Below, piece by piece: positions 25,292 to 31,795 of a stretch of DNA of 32,497 nt. The number at the start of each line of letters is the position of its first letter. Position 1 is the stretch's first letter. The translations under genes were made by a program, and so were the position numbers. The stretch is from Alphaproteobacteria bacterium (lineage in GTDB: Bacteria > Pseudomonadota > Alphaproteobacteria > JAJUGE01), in the NCBI GenBank assembly GCA_029268305.1, contig JAJUGE010000035.1:1-32497 (forward strand), written 5' to 3'. Below the pieces are notes generated by a model. It did not search any database and was not told the DNA's origin. It saw only the letters and a program-made list of their open reading frames with translations.

Positions 25292-25324
25292 GAACCGGGT
25301 AACCGGTTACCCCGCCCCGGGTTC
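25292..25324. promoter_or_regulatory. 16-bp perfect palindrome, LacI-family-like operator candidate
   Basis: GGGTAACCGGTTACCC (25297-25312) is a perfect, spacerless palindrome with a central CG. It is framed by a second pair of arms, GAACC (25292-25296) and GGTTC (25320-25324). The core TAACCGGTTA has the form of LacI/GalR-family operators. It lies 36-51 nt upstream of the YdeP-type gene start and 55 nt downstream of the carbonic anhydrase stop. It could also fold as a hairpin in RNA. No LacI-type gene is in the window. Confidence 0.55.
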
Positions 25325-25366
25325 CACCGCCGATGAAGGAAACCCGGCGTCTTGTCTTCCGTTGGC

Positions 25367-25912
25367 CTAGTCTGCCGCCGCCTCTCCCCGTTCGGCCGCG
25401 GCCCTGTACTCCCGCCCCAATTCCGCGTAGTTCGTCCATGTGCGACTGAAGCGTGCCTGGTCCGCTTCGGACAGCTCACGCAGCAGCTTGGCCGGATTGC
25501 CTGCCCAGAGCTCGCCCCTCTTCACACGCTTGTTGGGCGGCACGACCGACCCGGCAGCCACGACGGCACCGCCTTCCACCACCGCGCCGTCGAGAACAGT
25601 CGCCCCCATGCCGACGAACGCTTCGTCCTCGAGTGTGCAGCCGTGAATGATGCACGCATGGCCGATCGTCACGCGCGCACCGATGATCGTCGCGTGCGTC
25701 CCGCGGCTGACGTGGATGATCGTGCCGTCCTGAACGTTCGTATCGTCGCCGATCCGGATTTGGTGGACATCGCCGCGCGCGATCACCCCGAACCAGAGGC
25801 TGGCGCCTCGCCCGATCTCGATGTCGCCGATCAGCGTGACGTTGGGCGCTATGAAGGCATCGGGGTGGATCCGAGGCAGCACGCCGCGGTAGGGAATGAT
25901 CAGGGCGGTCAT
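25367..25912 (-). CDS. Gamma carbonic anhydrase family protein
   Basis: This 181-aa left-handed beta-helix protein has hexapeptide repeats (IAPNVTLIGDIEIGRGASLWFGVIARGD). The three metal-ligand histidines of the gamma class fit His67, His85 and His90 in IIHVSR and TIGHACIIHG, with Gln/Asp in NVQDG. Gamma enzymes hydrate CO2 to bicarbonate, but many homologues (YrdA/PaaY type) have low or thioesterase activity. The ATG at 25912 has AGGAGAA upstream. It lies 105 nt upstream of the YdeP-type gene on the same strand, possibly one transcript. Confidence 0.9.
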   Translation of the reverse strand: MTALIIPYRGVLPRIHPDAFIAPNVTLIGDIEIGRGASLWFGVIARGDVHQIRIGDDTNVQDGTIIHVSRGTHATIIGARVTIGHACIIHGCTLEDEAFVGMGATVLDGAVVEGGAVVAAGSVVPPNKRVKRGELWAGNPAKLLRELSEADQARFSRTWTNYAELGREYRAAAERGEAAAD

Positions 25913-26054
25913 GTCGGGGCGTTCTCCTGAAGTGGTGCGGGTCGTGGGGTACCTGTCTGCTTCGCACTTATAACCGAGATTTTTCCCGGCGGCCTTCGCA
26001 ACGCGCCGCCCTTGCGGCACACTACCTACTCGTCACCAACTCCGGAGCGAGCCG

Positions 26055-26729
26055 ATGGCCGGAACCTCCCTGAACACGGGCTTCCTTCTCTTCCCGAAAA
26101 CGACCCAGCTCGATCTCACCGGCCCATACGAAGTGATGGCGCGGGTGCCGGGCCGGGTAGATCTGATCGCGAAGACGATGGAGCCGGTGGTCTCGGATCG
26201 TGGCCTGACGATCCTGCCGACGGCCACGTTCACCAATCATCCGCCGCTCGACGTGCTCTGCATTCCGGGTGGCCCGGGGACGGACGATCTGCTCTCGGAT
26301 GACGAGACCCTCGCTTTCGTGCGCAAGGTAGCGAAATCGGCGAAATGGGTGACCTCGGTCTGCACCGGGGCGCTGCTTCTCGGCGCGGCGGGTCTGCTGC
26401 GAGGCAAGCGTGCGACCACGCACTGGCTTTCGCACGACATGCTGGAAGCGTTCGGTGCCATTCCCACTGAAGGAAGGGTCGTGCGCGACGGCAATGTCAT
26501 TACCGGCGGCGGCGTCACCGCCGGCATCGATTTCGCCCTCTGGCTGGTGGGGGAGGAGCTCGGCAGAGAAGCGGCGGAGCAGATTCAGCTCGCGATCGAG
26601 TACCGCCCCGAACCGCCTTTCATGCCGAGCGAGGCCGTGACGAAGTCGGTGCTCGACGCGGCTCCGACGAAGTTGGCGGGGCGCCGGGCCGCCGTCGACG
26701 CGGCAGCGGCCCGCCTCGGCGCCCGCTGA
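26055..26729 (+). CDS. DJ-1/PfpI family protein, isonitrile-hydratase-like
   Basis: This 224-aa protein has the DJ-1/PfpI fold. The nucleophile elbow is VTSVCTGALLLGAAGLLRG with Cys103, and Asp20 in TQLDLTGPYEV matches the Asp of the isonitrile hydratase active site (Asp/Cys pair). TTHWLSHDMLEAFGA and DGNVITGGGVTAGIDFALWLV complete the usual pattern. Isonitrile hydratases turn isocyanides into N-substituted formamides; other DJ-1 relatives act on glyoxals or are regulators, but no AraC-type DNA-binding domain is present here. It is divergent from the carbonic anhydrase gene. Confidence 0.85.
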   Translation: MAGTSLNTGFLLFPKTTQLDLTGPYEVMARVPGRVDLIAKTMEPVVSDRGLTILPTATFTNHPPLDVLCIPGGPGTDDLLSDDETLAFVRKVAKSAKWVTSVCTGALLLGAAGLLRGKRATTHWLSHDMLEAFGAIPTEGRVVRDGNVITGGGVTAGIDFALWLVGEELGREAAEQIQLAIEYRPEPPFMPSEAVTKSVLDAAPTKLAGRRAAVDAAAARLGAR

Positions 26730-26746
26730 GGGTCGACCTGACCCTC
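26728..26746. terminator. Compact hairpin between convergent stop codons
   Basis: GAGGGTC (26728-26734) and GACCCTC (26740-26746) form a 7-bp perfect stem with a 5-nt loop. It starts inside the DJ-1 gene stop codon (26727-26729) and ends 1 nt before the stop of the convergent GFA gene. It probably serves both. Confidence 0.55.
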
Positions 26747-26747
26747 G

Positions 26748-27191
26748 TCAGTCGCGCTCGCCCTCCGGCGGCTTCGGTGCAAACTGTGCGAAGACCTCCG
26801 CACCTGTCATCATCCGCGTCTGGTTCGCGAACTCATAGTAGCCGGGCTTGTCATCGACGAATATCTGGTCGGTGAGCTTGAAGTCCGCCTGATCGTGGAA
26901 GGCTCCGACGGCCATGACGTACTGCCCGCTCTGGACGAGCCGGTAGAACAGGTTCGAACCGCAATGCTTGCAGAAGCCCCGCTCGCCCCATTCCGACGAG
27001 TGATAGCGGCTGATGTTCTCGGCGCCTTCGAAGCTCACGTTCGTGCCGCAGTCGATCGCAAACAGCGGCCCACCCGACCAGCGGCGACACATCGAACAGT
27101 GGCAGACGCCAATCTCGTGCTTGGCATCCCTGACAGTGAAGCGCACGGCGCCGCAAAGGCAGGCGCCGGTCTTTTCCGAAGTATCGCTCAT
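26748..27191 (-). CDS. GFA family zinc-binding protein
   Basis: This 147-aa protein has the full cysteine pattern of the family: Cys11, Cys13, Cys30, Cys32, Cys35, Cys74 and Cys77 (CLC, CHCSMC, CKHC), which hold structural and catalytic zinc. The namesake Gfa was proposed to speed formation of S-hydroxymethylglutathione from formaldehyde; most homologues have no proven reaction. The ATG at 27191 has GGAGAAG upstream. It lies 35 nt after the LLM oxidoreductase gene on the same strand, so they are probably co-transcribed. Confidence 0.9.
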   Translation of the reverse strand: MSDTSEKTGACLCGAVRFTVRDAKHEIGVCHCSMCRRWSGGPLFAIDCGTNVSFEGAENISRYHSSEWGERGFCKHCGSNLFYRLVQSGQYVMAVGAFHDQADFKLTDQIFVDDKPGYYEFANQTRMMTGAEVFAQFAPKPPEGERD

Positions 27192-27226
27192 CGGACTTCT
27201 CCTTCGTCGGTCGATGGTGGGGGATC

Positions 27227-28096
27227 CTAGACGTCCGCATACTTCTCCACGACGTCGCGCCACCGTTTAACGTCCTCGGGTCCTCTGATCACCCGGTCCA
27301 GGCCGGCCACCCCGGTGACCGGAACGAGCAGACGGCTGACGCCCGCCTTCGCCATCGCCGGAATGTCCGCCGGGTCCTCGGGCATGCTCGCGGTGACCTC
27401 GATCGCCGCCGGATCGCGCCCGTGTTCCTCGGCCGTGCGCCGTGCGAGGTCGATGAGCTCGTCCGGCCGACCCCTCGCGGGGAAAAAGCCGTCGCCGAGA
27501 CGACCGGCGCGTCGGGCCGCTGCCTTGGAGTGGCCGCCAATGATTATCGGCACGGTTCCGTTGGCAGGCTTGGGCCGCATGTAGGCACCGCTGAAGCGTA
27601 CGAACCTGCCTTCGAAAGTCGGGCTCGGCGACTGCCATAGCTCACGCATCGCGGCGATATATTCGTCGGTGCGCGGGCCGCGTTCCTCGAAGTTCGCGCC
27701 GATGGCTTCGAATTCCTCTTTCAGCCATCCGACGCCGATGCCGAGCAGCACGCGCCCGCCCGACATGTGGTCGAGCGAAGCGACTTCCTTCGCCGTCACC
27801 ACGGGGTTGCGCTGCGGCAGAATCAGAATGCCGGTGCCGAGCTTGATCCGCTTCGTCGCGGCGGCAACGTATGCCATCCAGATCAACGGATCGGGCAGCA
27901 CGAAGTCGCCTTCGCCCCCCGGAAGGCGCCCGCTATCGTTGTAGGGATAGGCTGACTTGTAGCCGGCCGGGATCACCGTGTGCTCGACGGTCCAGGCGGA
28001 CTCGAAACCCGCTTCCTCTCCCGCCTGGAGGAGCTCGACAGATTGTTGGGGGTCGACGTAACGGCCGGTGTTGCAATAGCGCAGCCCGAACTTCAT
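27227..28096 (-). CDS. LLM class flavin-dependent oxidoreductase
   Basis: This 289-aa protein has the luciferase-like (bacterial luciferase/F420 reductase) TIM barrel. MKFGLRYCNTG, ESAWTVEHTVIP, IKLGTGILILPQRNPVVTAKEVASLDHMSGGRVLLGIGVGWLKEEFEA and FVRFSGAYMRPKPANGTVPIIIGGHSKAAARRAGRLGDGFFP are the usual landmarks. Such enzymes use FMN or F420; databases often name this clade F420-dependent, but no F420 synthesis gene is visible, so cofactor and substrate are open. It forms a short operon with the GFA gene. Confidence 0.9.
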   Translation of the reverse strand: MKFGLRYCNTGRYVDPQQSVELLQAGEEAGFESAWTVEHTVIPAGYKSAYPYNDSGRLPGGEGDFVLPDPLIWMAYVAAATKRIKLGTGILILPQRNPVVTAKEVASLDHMSGGRVLLGIGVGWLKEEFEAIGANFEERGPRTDEYIAAMRELWQSPSPTFEGRFVRFSGAYMRPKPANGTVPIIIGGHSKAAARRAGRLGDGFFPARGRPDELIDLARRTAEEHGRDPAAIEVTASMPEDPADIPAMAKAGVSRLLVPVTGVAGLDRVIRGPEDVKRWRDVVEKYADV

Positions 28097-28176
28097 GGGG
28101 TAGTCTCTTCCAGCCGGTTCTTGTTGCGGACCAGCCTACACCGTTGCGGCGCCGGAATCGATTTCGGAGGCAGGGC

Positions 28177-28836
28177 ATGACGGACCGCCCGAACGAAGTT
28201 TACGGCTTTCACCGCGTCTCGTGCCGACCGCGTCAGTGGCAGGAAGCGGGCAAACAGATCGCTGCATTGGACGCCCGGCTCCAGACGCTCGGCGGAAGGA
28301 TCTACGGCGTCTGGCGCAGCCAGATCGGACGACCGCGGGACGAGGTGACGGTGATGACCGCCTGGAACGGTGCCGGTGCCGCGACGCGGAACGCGTCCTT
28401 TCTGACCACAGAGATCGCCGAGGTCGTGGCGCACGAGGCGGTGTTGATGCAACCGACGCTGCGGCCGACCACGGGTGAGCCGCCGCGCCGGCAGGGCAAC
28501 TTCGCCTTTCGCTGGTTCACCTTGCCCGAGGCGAACTGGCCGGAGTTCCTCCAGCTCTGTGAATCCGCCTGGCCCGGCTTCGAAGCATCCTATGATTCTC
28601 AGGTCATCGGCCTCTGGCGTGCGATCGGCGGCAAGTCTTCCGTTTGCCGCGCGCTGCTCCTGACACGCCGCCCCAATCTCGCCATGTGGGAGCGCTCCAA
28701 AATCCCCGAGGGGGAGGAGGAGGCAGAGGTGCGTCGCAAGCTCAGCCGGCGGTACGACCTCTGCGATTCGACTGAGGTCTTCACGACCACGCTCCTCACC
28801 GCCGCCGACCGCGAGGACACGGCCCGCTGGACCTGA
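28177..28836 (+). CDS. Unrecognised protein, possible two-domain NIPSNAP/dimeric alpha-beta barrel
   Basis: I do not recognise this 219-aa protein with certainty. It seems to hold two similar halves: residues 8-95 (EVYGFHRVSCRPRQWQEAGKQIAAL...YGVWRSQIGRPRDEVTVMTAWNG) and 104-215 (FAFRWFTLPEANWPEFLQLCESAWPGFEASYDSQVIGLWRAIG...RALLLTRRPNLAMWERSKIP). Each runs from an aromatic strand through a helix to a GLWRS/GLWRA strand, as in NIPSNAP-like ferredoxin-fold repeats. GGAGGCAGGG precedes the ATG. It is divergent from the LLM gene and is followed by a strong hairpin, so it stands alone. Confidence 0.75.
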   Translation: MTDRPNEVYGFHRVSCRPRQWQEAGKQIAALDARLQTLGGRIYGVWRSQIGRPRDEVTVMTAWNGAGAATRNASFLTTEIAEVVAHEAVLMQPTLRPTTGEPPRRQGNFAFRWFTLPEANWPEFLQLCESAWPGFEASYDSQVIGLWRAIGGKSSVCRALLLTRRPNLAMWERSKIPEGEEEAEVRRKLSRRYDLCDSTEVFTTTLLTAADREDTARWT

Positions 28837-28841
28837 CCGGT

Positions 28842-28863
28842 TCGGGCACATGCGTGTGCCCGA
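28842..28863 (+). terminator. Strong hairpin terminator candidate
   Basis: TCGGGCACA (28842-28850) and TGTGCCCGA (28855-28863) form a 9-bp perfect stem with a 4-nt loop, 5 nt after the preceding stop codon. No T-run follows, but position and stability support a terminator or 3'-end stabiliser. Confidence 0.55.
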
Positions 28864-28889
28864 CGGCGCCGATCGAGCCGCATCCCGCC

Positions 28890-28918
28890 GTGTCATCCGT
28901 CGAGGATCCCGCTATGCT
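28890..28918 (+). promoter_or_regulatory. Candidate promoter of the ThDP-enzyme gene
   Basis: GTGTCA (28890-28895), 17 nt, and TATGCT (28913-28918) lie upstream of the ATG at 28957. The match is moderate. Confidence 0.35.
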
Positions 28919-28956
28919 CCGCCGCCTGCGAACCAGCGCCACGAGAGGGAACGAGC

Positions 28957-30627
28957 ATGCCTGACGGAAACACCCCCAACACGATCAGCGGCCGCAGCGC
29001 CTTCCTGGCTCTTCTGCGGAGTGAGGGGGTGAGCCACCTGTTCGGAAATCCCGGTACCACCGAGCTGCCGATCATGCACGCTCTGTCGGACGAGCCCGAT
29101 CTCGGCTACGTGCTCGGCCTGCAGGAGTCGGTGGTGATCGGCATGGCGGACGGCTATGCCCGCGCTTCCGGACGCCTCGTGTCCGTCAACGTCCATGTCG
29201 CTCCGGGCCTCGGCAATGCCATCGGCGCCCTCTACACATCCTGGATAACCGGCTCTCCGCTGATCGTGACGGCCGGCCAGCAGGAGCAGGGACATGGACT
29301 GACCGAACCTCTGCTCTACGCACCGCTGACGCCGATCGCGCAGCCGGTCGTGAAATGGGCGACCGAGGTGACGCGCATCGAGGATCTGCCCCGGATCGTT
29401 CACCGCGCCGCCAAGGTGGCGACGACGCCACCGACCGGACCCGTATTCATCTCGCTGCCTGGCGACATACTCAACGACCACGCTGCACTCGAGCTCGGCG
29501 AGCCGACCCGGGTCGACGCGGCGAGTAGGCCCACCGACGACACTGTCGACGACCTCGCTAGACGTATCCTCTCGGCGAAGAACCCGTTGGTGATCGCGGG
29601 GCACGAGATCGCTACGAGCGATGCGTTCGCCGAGGCTGCCGAGTTCGCCTCCGCCCTCGGCGCACCGGTTTATCTGCAGACGATCGCCTGCGGCTCGTAC
29701 TTCCCTTCGGACCATCCCGCCTACATGGGCGAGATGACGCGCGCCCAGCCCGTCGTGCGCGAGCGGATCGAGGGGCACGACATGCTGATTTGCCTCGGAT
29801 CGGACGTGCTCAAGATGTCGGTCTACAGCAAGGTGGATCCCCTCCCGCCGGGCACGCGCGTCATTCAGATATCTCAGCGGGACTGGGAGCTCGGCAAGAA
29901 CTACGCAACCGAGATGGCGGTCCGCAGCGACATCCGCGAGACGCTCAAAGTCCTGACGCCGCGCCTGAAGGAATTGGGCGCGGAGGCGGCGGCGCAGACA
30001 GCGAAAGAGCGTCTCGATGCGCTCGCGTCGCGCAACTGGACCGCGCAACGGGCCGAACGGCTCAAGAACGTGGATGCAAAGAGGGGCGGCGGACCGCTCG
30101 ACCCCGAATGGGCGATGTCCCGGATCGCGGCCCTGGTTCCCGACGACGTCATCATCGTCGATGAAGGGATAACGTCGACCGGGACGCTGCTGAACTATTA
30201 CCCGTTCCGCGACCGCAACGCCTATTTCGGCAATGTCAGCGGCGGTATCGGCTGGGCGATCGCCGCGGCCGTGGGCATCCAGATCGCGCAGCCCGAACGT
30301 CGGGTGGTGGCGATCGTCGGCGACGGCAGTGCCCAGTACAGCATTCAGGCACTCTGGACCGCGGCTCACCTGAAGCAGCCGGTGATCTTCGTCATCGCGA
30401 ACAACCGCGGCTATCGCGTCCTCAAGGATCGGCTGAAGCTGTTCCACGACAACGATCGGCCGATCGGGATGGACTTCAACGACCCGCCGATCGATTTCGC
30501 CGCGATCGCTCGGGGCTACGGAGTGGAGGCGCATACAGTCGACTCGGCCGATCGGTTCGACGAGGCGTTCCGCACCGCGCTCGAATCATCCGGGCCGGTG
30601 CTGCTGGATGTGGCGATCAGGGGCTGA
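28957..30627 (+). CDS. Thiamine-diphosphate enzyme, benzoylformate-decarboxylase-like
   Basis: This 556-aa enzyme has the PYR, central and PP domains of the acetolactate synthase/decarboxylase family. FGNPGTTELPIMHAL (29-43), the activating Glu57 in LQESVVIGMADGYARA and His80 in VNVHVAPGLGNA follow the benzoylformate decarboxylase pattern. The ThDP motif is GDGS (455-458) through NN (482-483). Such enzymes decarboxylate 2-oxo acids; acetolactate synthase is less likely, since the His80 segment fits decarboxylases better. A Thr stands where benzoylformate decarboxylase has its active-site Ser (NPGS), so the substrate may differ. GAGAGGGA precedes the ATG; an acetyltransferase gene follows after 11 nt. 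Confidence 0.87.
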   Translation: MPDGNTPNTISGRSAFLALLRSEGVSHLFGNPGTTELPIMHALSDEPDLGYVLGLQESVVIGMADGYARASGRLVSVNVHVAPGLGNAIGALYTSWITGSPLIVTAGQQEQGHGLTEPLLYAPLTPIAQPVVKWATEVTRIEDLPRIVHRAAKVATTPPTGPVFISLPGDILNDHAALELGEPTRVDAASRPTDDTVDDLARRILSAKNPLVIAGHEIATSDAFAEAAEFASALGAPVYLQTIACGSYFPSDHPAYMGEMTRAQPVVRERIEGHDMLICLGSDVLKMSVYSKVDPLPPGTRVIQISQRDWELGKNYATEMAVRSDIRETLKVLTPRLKELGAEAAAQTAKERLDALASRNWTAQRAERLKNVDAKRGGGPLDPEWAMSRIAALVPDDVIIVDEGITSTGTLLNYYPFRDRNAYFGNVSGGIGWAIAAAVGIQIAQPERRVVAIVGDGSAQYSIQALWTAAHLKQPVIFVIANNRGYRVLKDRLKLFHDNDRPIGMDFNDPPIDFAAIARGYGVEAHTVDSADRFDEAFRTALESSGPVLLDVAIRG

Positions 30628-30638
30628 GGACGCGTTAC

Positions 30639-31205
30639 ATGCCACCGCGGGACGATGGACGCAGCGAGATGCAGAAGATGCTCGCAGGCGACATCTATCG
30701 TCCTGCGGCGCCGGAGATCCAAGCCGAGCTCGCGGCGACCCAGAAATGGCTCGCACGTTACAATGGGGCGCTCGGGCGCCCGGACGGGGAGCTTCGCGAG
30801 CTGTTGGCCGAACGATTGGGCTCGGTCGGCGAAGGTGTCGTCGTTCGCCCGCCTTTCCATTGCGACTATGGTTTCAATATCCGGCTCGGCCGAAACGTCT
30901 TCCTCAACTTCAACTGCGTCATTCTCGACGTCGTCGAGGTGGTGATCGGCGACGGGACGCAGATCGGACCCGCCGTGCAGATCTATGCCGCCGACCATCC
31001 GAGAGACCCCGCTGTGCGCCGCGCCGGATTGGAGCTGGGGCGCCCGGTGCATATCGGGTCGAATGTCTGGATTGGTGGCGGCGCCATCATTCTGCCGGGG
31101 ATCACGATCGGCGACGATGCCGTGATCGGCGCCGGCAGCGTGGTCACGCGTGACGTCGAAGCGGGTGCTACTGTCGTCGGCAATCCGGCGCGAAGACGCG
31201 GCTGA
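30639..31205 (+). CDS. Hexapeptide sugar O-acetyltransferase (maltose/galactoside type)
   Basis: This 188-aa protein has a Mac-type N-terminal helical segment (MQKMLAGDIYRPAAPEIQAELAATQKWLARYN) and a left-handed beta-helix (FLNFNCVILDVVEVVIGDGTQIGPAVQIYAADHP, then HIGSNVWIGGGAIILPGITIGDDAVIGAGSVVTRDV). His120 in YAADHP is the catalytic base of the Maa/LacA/NodL group, which acetylates sugar hydroxyls with acetyl-CoA. Its true acceptor is unknown. The ATG at 30639 is 11 nt from the previous stop; an in-frame ATG at 30669 (MQKML) is a closer match to usual family starts. Confidence 0.88.
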   Translation: MPPRDDGRSEMQKMLAGDIYRPAAPEIQAELAATQKWLARYNGALGRPDGELRELLAERLGSVGEGVVVRPPFHCDYGFNIRLGRNVFLNFNCVILDVVEVVIGDGTQIGPAVQIYAADHPRDPAVRRAGLELGRPVHIGSNVWIGGGAIILPGITIGDDAVIGAGSVVTRDVEAGATVVGNPARRRG

Positions 31206-31321
31206 GCCAGGGCCACCCTCGCGACTTCCGAGAAGCTGGACCGCGATCCGAATTTCCATTAAGTGGATTCCCGCCTGCGGCCGAGGGGGCGGCCAGGGAT
31301 CACTTCGTTTTGGGGATGTCC

Positions 31322-31795
31322 ATGCAAGTTGGGAGCGGGCAGGCTGGCGGCCGATCACGGCTGCTCAGTCAGGATTTCCTGGCCGGTCTGTTCTTTTGCA
31401 CTGTCGCGCTCGTCGGCCTCTGGGCCGCCAGAGATTATCCGGTCGGGACCGCGATGCGGATCGATACCGGTGTGTTCCCGCGTCTGCTGTGCTGGACGCT
31501 TCTGCTGCTCGGCATCGGCATCCTCGTCAATGGCCTGCGCGGTAGCACGGGCCCTGTCGGACGGCTCGCGTGGCGGCCATTCTTCTTCGTGCTTCTGGCG
31601 GTAATCTTCTTCGGGATCTTCATCGAAAAGCTTGGAATGGTGATCACCGTCGCCGGGCTGATGGTCATCGCCAGCTTCGGTAGCCCCGAACGGCACTGGA
31701 GAGAGCTCGCCCTCTTCGTAGCCCTGGTGGTCACGGCCGCGGTCGTGATCTTCGCCTGGGGTCTCGGCCTTCCTATCCCCGTCTGGCCCGTCTGA
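31322..31795 (+). CDS. tctB: Tripartite tricarboxylate transporter small membrane subunit TctB
   Basis: This 157-aa integral membrane protein has four to five helices: FLAGLFFCTVALVGLWAARDYPVGTAMRIDTGVFPRLLCWTLLLLGIGIL, then FFFVLLAVIFFGIFIEKLGMVITVAGLMVIASFG and a last helix ending PIPVWPV. AMRIDTGVFPRLLC corresponds to the MGPGxFP segment of TctB. The ATG at 31322 has GGGG 6 nt upstream; an ATG at 31316 abuts that site. Its stop shares one base with the tctA start. The substrate-binding TctC is not upstream. Confidence 0.85.
   Translation: MQVGSGQAGGRSRLLSQDFLAGLFFCTVALVGLWAARDYPVGTAMRIDTGVFPRLLCWTLLLLGIGILVNGLRGSTGPVGRLAWRPFFFVLLAVIFFGIFIEKLGMVITVAGLMVIASFGSPERHWRELALFVALVVTAAVVIFAWGLGLPIPVWPV

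Noticed and set aside
25367-25930. Plus-strand open frame opposite the carbonic anhydrase gene
   Set aside because: Antisense shadow; the minus-strand product has three conserved metal-ligand histidines and hexapeptide repeats.
28912-30534. 540-codon open frame on the minus strand opposite the ThDP-enzyme gene
   Set aside because: High-GC genes often leave the antisense frame open. The translation is Arg/Asp/His-rich without domains, while the plus strand has a full ThDP enzyme.
31240-31266. Imperfect AT-richer dyad (GAATTTCCA-TTAAG-TGGATTC) upstream of tctB
   Set aside because: Mismatched arms and no good promoter boxes around it; too weak to call an operator.
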